Assembly (NCBI GenBank): GCA_026724425.1
Contig: JAIUCV010001221.1
Location: 79,539-143,538, forward strand
Length of the DNA stretch: 64,000 bases
Source: Erythrophleum ivorense
Taxonomy: Eukaryota; Streptophyta; Magnoliopsida; Fabales; Fabaceae
Direction: 5' to 3'
Positions 44,822 to 58,002 of the stretch are shown one piece after another (position 1 is the stretch's first letter; each line of letters starts with the position of its first letter). The notes beneath the pieces were generated by a model. The model did no database searches and had not been told where the DNA came from. It saw nothing but the letters and a program-made list of their open reading frames with translations. The translations under genes and the position numbers were made by a program.

Positions 44822-44826
44822 CTCAC
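44822..44826. repeat. Right 5-bp target-site duplication of the solo LTR
   Basis: CTCAC is identical to 40385-40389 and directly follows ...GTTCACA. Confidence 0.85.
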
Positions 44827-45189
44827 ATTGTGATAGACATCGAATATATTTTTCTTACTTAGAAAACTGACAAGTAAAAGATTTAAAACTCAATAATGAA
44901 TAAAAACTCAATATCTCTATTTCTGTTTGTCCTGGGGAAAGAAGGGGGGGGTGAGGAGAGATTGCCTCACTGATCAGTTGACACTAGTAAGACTGAAGCA
45001 TGCAGCAGCACTCTTCAATTCATTCTTAGCAACATGCTAGATGCACTTTCTCGTATCTTTCAGCAATTCTTCAGAACTGCAGGCAGATAAACACAGAATC
45101 AAATGTGATCATTTCATTTTCAGAATTATTTTTTATCACAATATGCAAAAGATATTACATTAATCTGATGTAAAAAAAAAAAATGATCT

Positions 45190-45942
45190 ATATATGTATC
45201 TTGACTCATAAGCCTCCTTGGAATAAATGTATGATAGTCTATCATCAATAGTATCAAAAAAAGGATGGATCTCATCATAATCTTCAACAACTTCTTCTTG
45301 TGGGATGACTAGGGGCTGCAGGCAACCAACTGGGATTGCATTGCCATGGAAGTGCTATTGTTATTTCCATATGGATGCCGAACCCACAAATGATTTGTGA
45401 TATTATCCTTAGAATCCATGTAAAGGGAGTTATTGTAAGCCTCATTGTTGCTCTTTGAGAAAGAATGTTGTTGCTACTGAGACAGAGGCGAAGTAGCAGC
45501 CACTATATTGTTGTAATTATGTGGATGAGGAATATGATTGAACAGTTGGAGGGCATTTGCGCAAGGTGTCATACCCAACTCTGATTGAGAAGCCACATGA
45601 TCCTCAGGCAGATGATGCTGGTAATGCTGCCTGCATATCTCAAGTTGCTGATGAACAGCATGAAGCTCCTCTTCCATCTGCCATATCTGGTAACGGAGCC
45701 TGGAAATTTCCTCTCAGCAGCCATGAACAGGGTACTTGTCCCTAATATTTGCTTAGCAGATGATGGAATCCATGGCTATTTTCTTCTGACCAGGCACCCA
45801 GTTCTTCAACATCTTTGACATTCTGAAATATCTTTGGTTGGTCTGCTGGGAAATATGGATCAAGAAGGCATTCAGCTGTGCACTTTCTTCTCTGGTATTT
45901 GCAAGCTGCACAAGCCTGGGTTGTGCCACCCTTAAGGATCAT
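45190..45942 (-). pseudogene. LOB-domain (LBD) transcription factor pseudogene
   Basis: It begins MILKGGTTQACAACKYQRRK, the LOB-domain CX2CX6CX3C block, and continues CTAECLLDPYFPADQPKIFQ. The next conserved residues (the FGVSN region) are missing and the frame shifts. The matching frame then reads LKNWVPGQKKIAMDSIIC-stop-ANIRDKYPVHGC-stop-EEISRLRYQIW and continues open as MEEELHAVHQQLEICRQHYQ down to the TAG at 45474. Family-like C-terminal residues (SMAMQSQLVA, TIDDRLSYIYSKEAYES) follow in other frames to about 45190. LBD proteins are plant nuclear DNA-binding regulators, and the leucine-zipper-like end of the domain is still readable. No intron is visible in the usual position, but the deletion removes that point. 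The Met at 45942 is the family start. Confidence 0.88.
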
Positions 45943-48557
45943 ATTTCCACCACTTTGTGTGTGTGTGTGCGCATCCAAATGTTTCAATTTCAAATTCTCA
46001 ATCAATGCCTTTGATTGATGAAGCAATCCCAGAATGGTAAAAGCAGATATTTGGGTAAGAGAGGAGGAAGGAAATGGTGAGAGTGAGAAAGGCCGCATTT
46101 TGATGTGAAAGAGGAGCTTGTGTTAAAATGCGGACCTGCTAGGTATGGAAAGGACTGCGTAAGATACCCCAGAATGAAGAGCAAGAGCGAAATGCTTGGG
46201 AGTTGGTTCTTTCAGGAGTGAGACCGTTAAAGGAACAGATGTTGAGAATGTGTGATAGTCCTATTCATAGCTACTTTATACTGTGGCCTCTTTTACTGCA
46301 ACGTGGTTTTGCCATATTGCTTTGCAAATTTTTGGGACGTTAGTGGCTGTTTCTTCCTTTGGTGCAAAATTTGGCAACACATTCAAAGTTCAATTTTTAT
46401 TTGTTATTTTTTTACCCATTATAATGTAATAAGGATCAAACAGGTCAAAACACACACACACAGTCTCTTCCATCTCGTCCCCGTAAGACAGAATAATCTC
46501 GCTTTGATTCGTAGTTGGGGTTTGTTTCTGTTATATAAATTTTTGGTGTCATATCAAATAACTAATATTTTTTTAACAGAGGGGAAGGAAAGAAGAATAG
46601 ACACCTAGGAAAAGAAATAAGTTACAAAATCAGCAAATAAATTGAATATATATGTATTTATACCTCATCAAAATAAGAAGAAATCACATTCTACTTTGAA
46701 GGTTCTGGCTGCAACTGCTTCCACACTTACCGTTGAGAGAAAGGAAATCATATTCAATATCTTCTCGCCTTTATTTCATTTTCATTTCTGATAAATCAAA
46801 GACTTTTAAGAGGGTTAGATATTTATAACTGAAAATTCCCATTGTTATTGGTATGCATAAAGTGGTTTAATTTTATTGTTATCGATTTGAACATCATATA
46901 ATCATCCAGGCATTATATATCTGACCAAAAATGGACCAAGATCCTTTAGAAACATATTATATATCTGGAATGATGACTTGATTAAACCCATAAATATTTA
47001 CATATCTGTTTGATTGTAAAGTTGAAATATTTTATAAAAAAAAATCTCAACTTTACAACAACAAACAGTTGCATGAAAACCACATTAGGTAACTTTTTAT
47101 TAAAATCTATGCTTAAATGTCCTATAGTTAATTCACTTATCTCTTATTAGCATGAATCGTCTCTAATCGTAAAGATTGGAAAGGATCTAGCTAAGGCAAA
47201 AAATAAAAATTTTCAAATAGTTTTTAAGTTTTAAATTATAATATAAAAATAAAAATTATAACTAAAACATCAAAAATTATATCTATAAGAAAAATTTATA
47301 TTCATAAAATTTTAACTATACAGTACAATTAAAAAAATTTAATGTTTCTTTAGTGACAGCCTTTGACTTCACAATTATAATTTCTATCTTTAAATTTATA
47401 ATTTATAACACTTAATATTTTTTTTTAAAAAAAAGAGGTTAAGAGCCCGACTAAAGAGAATCTAATCTCATCTTTTATACAAAGTCTACCTCAGAATTAT
47501 GCCTCTAAAGTTGCAACTGAGGGACAAAACAGTTATATACACATAAGTTATTCAATGTAAAACAAGAGCTTAATCCATCACAATTGATGCCATTCGCAAA
47601 AATAACAGACAAATTTGGGCCAAAACTCCAATTTCTCACTAAAAGCCACAATTAGCATCTCCAGCTGGAAGAATTTAATAACTTGAACTCCACTTCTGCG
47701 GATTCAAACATATACGCCTCCTCCTCCAAAATAATAATAATAATAATAACAACAAATAAATTGGAAAAAAAATAAATTGTAAAAAGTAAACAAACTCAAA
47801 CCATGGAAGCTCCTCATTTTATCGCTGCATGTTCAAATCCATGCTTGCGGCAAATTTCCATCATAGGTATCAGTGATTTTGCAGCTCCTCATTCGTGATA
47901 CCGTATCACGAAAGAATAAACCTCAGATGTAGATTCACATATCAGTAAACTGCTCTTTTCCAGCCTTGGTGGCAACAAGATGTCATATTAACCAATCTAA
48001 TTCTAAGCTATACACAATCTCATTCTCTTGGGGAGAAGAAGCGAGGGAAAAAAAAAATCTGAAAAAAAGAGAAGATCTCCTGCTAAAGACTCTCAATGTT
48101 CCAACGAAAATGGGCAGTCTTTCCATCTCTTGTTGCACACAGCAGAGTAACTTCCACTTGGAGTGCTTCTTTCTAAAACCAAAAAGCGCTGATTGGATGG
48201 GCACAGGAAAGGAATATCATATTCTGAAAATGGCCCCAATAAAGTGGAACGATTCCCTGTATAAAACACCGCTCTCTGGGATCTTCAATTATCCAATTTT
48301 ATCTATTTATACTATAAAAGGCCTTTGCTACATGATTTCCTCCCCCGAGAACCAGTTGTTCCTATCAAAACCTTGATTTATATAATAAATTATAAATGCT
48401 ATATCACAATTGAGGTATGTATACCAATAGTCGTTGATATCTCTAAACTCTCAAGTTTATTTGCCTAAGCCACTTCTCTGTAAGTAACACTAATCTACAC
48501 AAAAAGGGCTCACCAAAACCCCAGTTGAATACTAAACCATGTCAAAGTCAGTGTTCT
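45943..48557. other. Intergenic DNA between two pseudogenes
   Basis: Contains a GT microsatellite at 45956-45970, a TAA run at about 47729-47749 and AT-rich stretches. The part near 48000-48557 may include the former 3' UTR of the ubiquitin-hydrolase-related gene. No exon or transposon boundary was supported. Confidence 0.45.
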
Positions 48558-51500
48558 TCAGTCCAACAAATAATGTTTATCAGTTCCACCAGAAAACCAG
48601 TTTACAGCTTCAAAGAAAAGAACCTGAGGTTGAAGATGCCCCTTTTCACACATTGTAAGAACATCAGCCCATCCACCAATTACCTGGACATTGAAGAAAA
48701 AATTTAAACACGTAAAGAAGGAAAAAATAAAAAGTATCTATCCATTAAAAGATTTAGCTCACCTTAACTGTCTTATCATCATACATAACCCATTGTTCAT
48801 GGTCATGGCTATAGGCAAAGCAATGATAATGATGTTGCCCATAGTAGGAAACCTGAAAAGTTTCACATCATATATTAGGCACAAAAATGGTGTAGGAATT
48901 GGAATATGAAGAAAATGTAGAACAAATACCATATTATACTGAGTAAATACATGGGCACAAGAGAGATGCAACTATTTTCCCATGCAACACGACAAAGTGG
49001 TACTGCATGTAATAAAAATTGGACAGATGGATACAATAAGATTAAATATGAGAATCATATTTGTATTACATAGTGTATAAATGAGAAATTCACAGTTTGA
49101 TGGAGTCCTTTCAGGGATTCACTTTAAAACTCGTTAATTTATAAAATAAAAAGTGATATAAGAAGCTACTTAGGTAAAAACTTAGCGGTAGAGATAAGCA
49201 AGAAAGAAAAATGAAGATTATATGGCTTAAGCTTCCAGCTCTCCCTATCTCTTGTGGAAGCACCATGCTTTCAAATCTGATTCAAATTTTGAATTGTGAA
49301 TAAAATATCAATATTGTAGTTCATCTTCAATTAAATAATTCCACATTGCACGTGTCCATTTTGTTTTAAAGCCGGATCTCTCTTATAACCATGAAAGAAG
49401 TTGTAGGCATAGTATAAAAAAAATCATTATTCTATATATCATTATTGAAATAGATACACTGAAACCCCCCCTCCCCCCCAAAAAAAAAACAATAAAAGAA
49501 AAACATACCACTGAAACCAAGCTATGGGTGCTTTTTGGATCTAAACCACGATAAAGAACACTGATATCTATCTCGGGGGTCACAGCTGCCAGAGTTGCTG
49601 TATTATCATCAGCACTCTCATGTATTTTGCCAACCTAGAACTGCATATAACAAACATATGTGAGATAAAAGGACAAAGAAGACATACAAAAAACATATGT
49701 TAACATTCTGCAAGCAACATCTGAGCCACCTGTCGTAAAAACATGAGGTGGAGTTGAAAGAAAGTGATGAATGTAGTTGAGCTCGCCACAGCCATCAGCT
49801 TCCAGATCACAAGCCAATTGATGATTCATCTCCACAAGATTTAAAAGCTCAGCAAAAGAGCTCTCAGCACACATAACCTGGATAGTGAAAAAAGGAATCC
49901 AGCTAAGCTACTTATCAAGCATAATTGTTTATTCATGTATCCCCCAGCAAAAAATAGGCAACTATGTTAGAAGGTTCAAAAGCAACGTCCATTCTGAAGA
50001 TACCTTCATTGTCCGAAGGGCATTAGCATTTATATTGTGAAAGAAGGAAGTATATTTCATATGTCTGGACTCAAGACCACAATGGTAGCAGTTCATTCGC
50101 TCAAAAATGTTCATTCCAAAGAATGAGTGTGCTATACAAGTACCATTTGAGCAATCCCAAGATCCCATGCATTTGCTTTCCGCTGATTCCATATCAGAAA
50201 TACTTGAACCATGCATAAATGATCGATGAAGGCAGTCAAAAATCACCCCCAGCACTTCAGAAGCATCAATCATCTGAGCCTGTCAAAAGTCAATATACTA
50301 ATCAAATTTTCCATACAAGAAATATCTTATATCTCTTTTACATGACCAAATTCAAGTTACAATTACAAGTAATTATAGTAAAGGCAAATCGAACAATCAC
50401 ATCTTGGTGAAGTTACCTCCTAGAAGAAGTTACTATCTGGATATAGGTTGCTTAGAGCTATCCTTAGAGAAGTAGGTGTTACCGCTTCTCTCCTGGAATC
50501 CTTTGATGCAATGTCCATGGCAGCAAAGATTTCATACAATGCACAGACAACACAAGGATTACCCACATGATCATGCTCTGACCTTGATCTCCCAAGAAAT
50601 TCCTCTCGAAAACGTCTTAGATGCCACAAAGACTGAGCTCATATGGAGACAACAAGGTAAAAAGGTTCAGGACACAAAAATGCTACAGTGATTAAATAAA
50701 AGTGCACCAAAAGATATCACATACTGGAAAACTGACTCGCAAAACACCTACCTGTATAATAACATTGAGAAAGCAATTATATTCGCCCACTTCGTTCCTC
50801 AGACCAGTACCAAGCAAATTAGCTCCATTCTCAATCTCCGTTGTGTCTTCCTCCGGAGGAACTCCCAAATTATCTACTTGTGAAGAACCCCTCTGCAGCG
50901 TTCTCGAACTTGAGACCAAGGGAAATTTTTGATGGGCTTGATACATGTCTGATAAGCAGCAACTCTTAAAAATTAGGGAGAAATCAAAATTTTCATAGTA
51001 CTTCAAAGCAGTGAAGCCAGAAAAGCTTCAATAACCACTAGGTGATAGCATTTATTAGAGTTAATGCAATGAAAACTGGAAATCTTTACCTAACCGTCAG
51101 AAATTGGCCTATAGTTTAGGCCATCTCAGAGAATTTTCTGTAGCCCAAATAAAAATTATAGCAATTTTAATGTGCCATCACGCTAAAGAAATGGCAAATT
51201 AAAACATTGTACAGCTCTGTGTACATAAAAGGAAAGTGAGTAAAGCTTTGAAAGTATTATTGTGGATAAATGACAAAGCCAACCTTGCAACATCTAGCCG
51301 TACCACAATGGGTCTTTGATGGGCACCCAAGCGATGAGAGAACCTCCCTAAGAGCTAACTATTGAGATGGGAAAACCATTACATTTAAATATCCCATTAA
51401 ACAATTTATACTACTCTATATAGAACTTTGATATCTTGTATTATTTTGATTTTTATCAATTGGCTACCTTTAAAAAACTACATCTTGATGGCTATACTCT

Positions 51501-54500
51501 GAGACACCTCATTTAGCCTTCTACTAATCACAAGCCTCTATAGGTAGCTTTTTTTGAAGCTGCAAACCACTAATTTTGATACCAATTGATAGGCACTCAA
51601 ATGATGTAAGAAACCACTTTCTCAAAAGTTAGCCATTGAGGTGAGAGATTCATTCTACTTAAATACTTCATTGTGCAACTTATGTTACTCGATGTGAGAC
51701 TTTAGTATCCCATATTACATTTGTCTCCATCAATTTCTAATAGTCCAATCCATTTTAAGCACCCCGTTGGTGAAAACATATGATATTAATCTGTGATAAA
51801 TGCAGATATTTACGTCAACTAGCAAGTGTTATGTATTTCTAATGATTAAATCATGGAGAAAGCTGACAATGGAGTTTCATTACAGCATGATTGGAAGTGC
51901 ATAACATTTTTAAGATTTTCTATAACACAGTACAGAATAGCTTTATACATGTATTCAAGCTCGCATATGTGCATAATCAAACATACAATTGCCACAATGA
52001 CTACAGTTCAGACCAGAGATTTTGTAAGTAACTCGAACCGTTCACATTGTTGTCAATAAAAAAATGTGTTCTGTTTCTAATTGAAAATCAGATTCCATGC
52101 TTGCGATGGATGCATCATCTATTTCAAGGTTTTTTTTTTAAATTAAAAACAAATCAAACTGAATGGTTATCCAGCATGTTTTCAAAGAAATATGCAATCA
52201 AGGAAGCCTGTATCCTACGAAATGCTGGCCATATGCTATTATTTAAACCCAGAGAAGATATTAACTTGACACAATATCCACAACATGGTATTGTCTGTAC
52301 AGGCTCAGATTGAGCAAACAAGGCAACAGGCTAAGGCATGAATTCAACAGACGTGAACTAGGAGAACAGAATATGATTAGCAAAATCTATTACCAACACT
52401 TCTATTCCAATCTTAACTTATTTAAATTTTGTCTGGTTATGAAAGAACTTAAAAAAAAAAATGAAGTATAAGAACATCACATGTTATATGCATATGATAA
52501 TAGTAACAAGGCTACATAGTTAGGGAGTATATATTGTACCAAGACTTTGGCGAACAGCTAGTTTAAGATCAGCTTGAAATCTTTCCTCCTCATTATCTTC
52601 CACTTGCGACTCCTTCAGCATCTTTGATCCATTGTCTCCCAACACTAATGGCACATCAAAGCATCACCATATAGGTTTTCATATCATAAAAAATAGCTCC
52701 AAAAGATGCCTTTTATAGGAAGAACCTGTATATTAAATGGCTTCAAATAGTCTCACAAACTGAACTAAGATTTCTACATGACAGAAAGTTTGCTCACAGA
52801 AAAGAGACCCAGGTGATGACAATGAGAACCCCCCAATAACTATCAAATTTCCATTTTGAATCTATTATAATAGTATGTAAAAATATTTAGAATTAGAATT
52901 CTTTCAGATAAAAACTTTGAATAGAAAACCTTTTTAAAGGGAAAAGAAAGCCTGCTGAAAAGAAGCCATAATCTACATAAGCACTCTTAGAGAAGATATA
53001 ATTACCATTCTCTACATACCAAAAAAGGTCTTGAAAGAAAATATATATTATAGCAAAAGTCTGCATCTAATTTCCCAAACATAATAATATCAACTCTCGT
53101 TTAATTATCCAAGCATAAGATATGCAAACTACAAAGTAACCATAAAACAGAGAAGAAAAAATAGACATAAAGAAATTATAATCATAAGCTAAGAAAACTA
53201 ATTCAATTTAGACATAAATGTCATTTAACCATATAAAGATATTTGTAAAAAGAAATAGACTTAACAAAGGGGGTAACACAAATTATATTTCCTGGGTAAA
53301 ACAAAGATGACAGAAGGAACCTGCCTTTGATTTAACTTATTATATAACAAATCAAAAGATTAGAAAATTTTCTGGAGTAGCAAAAAGGCAAAACAGGAGG
53401 CTTAAATGGAACAACTGAACTCACATATCTACACTGTCAAAATATATATATATATATATAGATAAGTTTACAAGTAATGAATGCCCAAATGATTAATTAA
53501 AATGCCATAATAATCTCAATAAGAGAAAGTCTCGCGTACAGCCTTTTAAGTATTTTTGCATCCATGTGCTCTTTTGCAGGCCAAAAATTTAATGCCATAT
53601 ATGAGAAATCAGAAGATAATTATGAGTTAGAATATGTTAACTGCTAGCAAGCCCACCTAAGAAAAAACAATAGTATGCACCAATGTTACAGGGAAAATAA
53701 ACCTTGGATATGTAAAAACCAACCTTTGTTAACATCTTGATTGTACTGGAATTTCTGCTCTCTTAAGCAACCGTCAGTAAGTGCACCCTCAATATTCTCT
53801 TTTTCCAATGAGACATCTTCAGACTTCCGGTCAACCAATCTGGAAGAATTCTTATGTAGTCTACCCTTACTACCTGTACGCCAATCAAGCAATTGAAAAC
53901 CATTCTCTGGAACTCCTCCATTAGGCAGATTTGCTGGAGAATGAAGAAAATGATGAGAACTTCAGAAGTAAAAAAGAAAAGCAAACACTTCCATTTGAGA
54001 GGGATCATAAAAAACTATTATCAACCTTCTTTCATTTTTGACTGGCGCAAGTGATGAATCTTTTGGGTACCTGGATCAGTTGCAGAATTGATAGGGACCG
54101 TGGAACCATTTGTTGACGTACTAAGCACACCATCCAGATTGCTTGGATATCCATTCTCATTTGTCAACTGCTCCTAAGAAAAAGTGCAAGTTCAAAGATG
54201 AATTTCCTGCAATACCTAATTAATTTCTACAATTTTAATAATTTATGTTAACTTAAAGGTCCAATTTTCCATGAATCAGTAACTTAATAACTAGTAACCA
54301 GAAATTCTATCCCACTATATATATAAAAGGAGAAACAAAAAGAAGAGATGTATACCCGCATAGCTGGTTTCATAAGTTCATGTACATCTGGACCCACAGT
54401 AGCAAAAGCCTTAAATTGAGCATCCTCAAGTTTGTCCGCTACTTTCTCTAAATACGTCCTAGAGGATTTCTTTTGTTGCTCGGCAAGGTGCGTCGGTTTC

Positions 54501-57500
54501 GCCTAATTTTCTATACATCATTGAAACCCCAAAGTTCTTTGAAGATTCTTTTCCTCCTCTTCTAGCTCAATTTTGCGTTTAAATTCCTCTTCCAGTTGTT
54601 TCAAGTCATCACCATACATAGAAACCACAGCCTCAGAATATTTGTTGTTATCATCAGGTGCAACTGAATAGCAACTGCATCAGAAGCGCATCAAAAGCAT
54701 TCATAAGAAAAGTTGTTGCATCTCAGAGGGAGTATATTTACAAAGTGCACATGCAGATAAGCATGGAAACATATACTAACTCAGGAATTGTAGCTCGTAG
54801 CATGGGCTACCCTTGACTACTAGTCTACAAGAGAAACACTAGAAAGTTGTTATGGACTATGACCCAATATATAAGCCAATTGCAACATACATGATTGTCA
54901 CCTTTGAATCTAAAGTTTTTCTGTGCTCTTTATGCCTTTTCTTACCTTTTGTCTTCTCCAGACGTCTTGGGTTATCACTTCTGCCTTTAACAAACATTTT
55001 TGAATCAAGAGCAAGTTCAGCCAAAAATGCTTCTCTTGCAGCATCAGACTTCTCTCCGGCATCTTGGCCAAATCTTCCAAGAGTGCCTGAAAAGAGTTAA
55101 AGAAAGAAGCACACAGTCAAGTTAAATGCAAAGCAGCAGCACACGTTTCAGCAGTTTGACTACAGACACTTAGGTATGACTTCACTAGAGGCAATACTAT
55201 TGCTTGATAATCATAAGCAGAAACAGGCTCAAGCTTCAGTTCCAATTGTTGCATCCCTGTAACATTTCTCATTATTTGTGCATCAATTTTGCTAAGCCGC
55301 ATAGTAAAAGTAGGTTAGAACATCAAATGCAAGGTCATCCTTGCTGTTATCCTATTTGAAATTTGACTAGCGTCAACCGACTGACCTCCAAAGATAAGTG
55401 TTCTTTCAGTTTCTGAATAGCAATTTCTATACAACTATCCATTTGATTCACAGAGTTCTTAATTCTCCATCCATCATCTTCACCAGATTCTATGTCGTGT
55501 AACTTAGAGGTCACACCAGCATATGGTTCCTTGTACCCAAATTGATTAACATTCATAGCTTCCACTTCTTGCAGAACATTTGGTATAGCATCCAACTCAA
55601 ACCTATTGCTAACATACATCACATCATTCTCAATCTCAAACAGCTCTTCTCTCCGCTTTCTTAAGATAGATTCATAGCTTCGCTGAGCAAAAACAGTGAT
55701 GTTTTCCCTCTTCTTACCTTCTTCAGGACAAAGATCCTCCACCGCCTGCAGAGCTTCTTCATAACTTAAACGCTCACACTTCTTTTCACAAAGGCTTTGT
55801 AGGTGATAAAACTCCTTCTCAAGCATCTGGACAATTTCCATTCCTTGATGTCTTTTATCTTCTGTACGTGTCCATGATGTCAATTGATCCCCACTAGAGG
55901 AACCCGAAAATATCCAGGACGGTAAAGCACCCCCATTAGCAGAAGTTGGGGCAGTCACATCATCTAAGACAGTAACCTGAGCAGTAGTAGACGTGGGTTC
56001 TGTTAACAGTAAACACTCATCCAGAAGAAGACATGATGCATCTCCATTGAGAACAATCTCCTCTTTGATCTCTGGACCTTGACTAGGAATTTGTAAATCA
56101 TCCAAGGGACTACTAGTTTTCTCAGCATACCCACTCAAACCACAAGCATGAGACAGTTCCTGCAAAAATTTCCTCAGCTGGGAAGTTCCAAGAAAGCAGA
56201 TGCACATAGGTGTTTGGTCTACACCATGGTTTAGAAGCTGAAAACCAGCAGCAAGCCCATGTATCTCATCCATAGTGAACTGTATGACCTTGTTAAGATG
56301 ATCGGCAGCAAGATATTTGTGTCTCTAATAAGCATCTCAAATATTGCATGAATTTTCTCAAAAATTTTTGCACGCTCAGAGTCATCAGAAATTGGCCAAC
56401 TATCAGCAAGAGGAAATGCTATAGGTCGTTGGACCTGGACACCTTCTCTTATATCATTTTCTGCAAGTTGACAATAGTTACTGCTTTCTGCTGTACAATT
56501 AAGGAGACTATGCCCCAAATTTTCGTCCTCCACACAGGATTTGCTTGCATCTTTATAACAACTACCATACTCCTCAGTATGATGAACCAAGTAGGAACTG
56601 TCGGGGAATGCGCGGCCTTTGCATTTTGCTTCATTTTCAAGCATTTTAACTGCTGCTGAGACATCCAAAGGCTTCCAAGAACAATTAAGAATCATCTCAA
56701 TCCACTCACTATCCATATTTTAAGGTAAAAGTCTTTGCATTTTTGGTAAGAGATTTCCCATATGTTCCTGAACAACATGCTGCATGTGAGATTCTGAATC
56801 TGAATACTTATCATTACAATGGAAGCAAAGCCAGAATTTCCATGTATTACTGACCTCGGCATAGGACAAAGCTTCCGATAAAACATCATTCAGCAAAGTC
56901 TCCTTTGAAGACGCAAAGTGAGACTTGAGATCACAAATGCTAATCCTGAGCAAGTCCTTCTTCGAATCAATACTCATGGAATCCCAATATGAACGTACCC
57001 AATCCCACCTCTTGGCTGTACAGCCATTTTTTTGCTTATGTCCATACCTCCGTCTATCAACTATCCTCTGACCAGATCCTAAAGATGAATCCAATGTTCT
57101 GTCATCCCTACCTGCTTCATTCTGAGATTGGGGTGACTCTGACTTTTGCTGCAACAGCCTCGCAGCAGCCACTCGAACTTCAATTTCTTTTCTTCTCTCT
57201 TCTGGTGTCTTGGTGACCTTCTTGATCTCATTTGACCTTCTAGTTTGAACTAACCTCACCTCCATTTGGTCCTCTGTAGCCCTCCTTATTGGAATCAACC
57301 GAAATTCCTCCTCCCCATCAACTAGAGTAGTTTTCGTCCAAGTCGACAAGGAAGCTATGTTTGACTTCTGGATTAGCTGCCGCAAGGCATTCTGAAGATG
57401 TACTATCCGGGCTTCCGCAGTTGATATTTTCTGCTGGCTCTCATCCTGCAAGCTCTTTTTTGCAGGATCAGTTGGGTTTTCAATCGAGAGAGCCCTATCA

Positions 57501-57956
57501 CACACCTTTATCACCTGCTCGTACTCATTCGCATCATTTGCTACCTCATATAGCAAATTGGCATAAAAATGTGCAGACACTAAACTGCTTTGCATGCCGA
57601 CTCAAATGCATTCTTCAAATGTCGTTGCTTCGAACTTGGGTCATCAATAATAGACGCTACTTTGGCATACACGGTGCCCTGAACTCGGTGAATTGAAGCC
57701 GAGTAAACAAACTTTCGTGTCTGGAGCATGACTCTTTCATAAGCCTCAGTGCCTTGGTGTGGTTGCCCCGCCGACGCGCAGTGAGGGCTCGCTCACATTC
57801 AAGCTTGATTGTGGAGTAAGCCGAACCCTCAGATGGAGGAGAACACAATTCGATCTTATTATTTTGGTTTTGAACAGCGTGATAAGAATTCATGCACAAG
57901 TTGGGTTCTGCTAAAGTGGGACCATCGACAGCTCCGTCGATGGCAGATTGTGCCAC
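48558..57956 (-). pseudogene. Ubiquitin carboxyl-terminal hydrolase-related gene (DUF627/DUF629/UCH), 14-exon pseudogene
   Basis: The complete architecture of this large plant family is readable. Exons: 57956-55386, about 55296-55172, 55086-54946, 54663-54356, 54173-54071, 53933-53724, 52644-52540, 50948-50752, 50632-50417, 50279-50004, 49877-49730, 49640-49509, 48852-48763, 48683 to about 48558. Exon 1 has the DUF627 and DUF629 regions (ISTAEARIVHLQNALRQLIQ; MDSEWIEMILNCSWKPLD). The last seven encode the peptidase-C19-like domain, with Cys in GLRNEVGEYNCFLNVIIQ and His in YYGQHYHCFAYSHDHEQW. Defects: frame changes near 57715 and 57605, TAA at 56722-56720, a GA insertion near 56323, acceptor GG for AG before 55296, a 1-bp loss near 55065, TGA and TAG at 54520-54503, TAG at 50422-50420, a TG loss near 49625, and loss of the normal stop (TGG at 48599-48597). 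Retained introns mean it is not a processed copy. Confidence 0.9.
51317..51732 (-). mobile_element. TRIM-like miniature LTR retrotransposon in an intron
   Basis: Two direct repeats of about 145 bp (51587-51732 and 51317-51458) flank a 128-bp interior. Read on the minus strand each starts TGAT and ends ATCA. The first is followed directly by TTGGTATCAAAA, a degraded version of the initiator-tRNA-Met primer-binding site TGGTATCAGAGC. The purine tract is not clear and no target duplication was found. It sits in the intron between exons 52540 and 50948 of the ubiquitin-hydrolase-related pseudogene, in the same orientation. Confidence 0.65.
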
Positions 57957-57997
57957 CGGAGAAACCGCCCCGCAGATTGTTTAGAACGTGGAGCAAG

Positions 57998-58002
57998 GTT
58001 TC
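57998..58002. repeat. Left target-site copy of the Copia element
   Basis: GTTTC precedes the 5' LTR and GTTTT (62596-62600) follows the 3' LTR, a 4-of-5 match, as expected for an aged 5-bp duplication. Confidence 0.6.

Noticed and set aside
46002..46184. Upstream extension of the LOB-domain frame and a separate 60-codon frame
   Set aside because: Family members start at the Met before KGGT. The upstream residues are low-complexity leader.
49062..49500. Long spacer inside the ubiquitin-hydrolase-related pseudogene considered as an extra exon
   Set aside because: It lies between the exons ending at 49509 and starting at 48852. No conserved residues of the family are missing there, so it is an intron.
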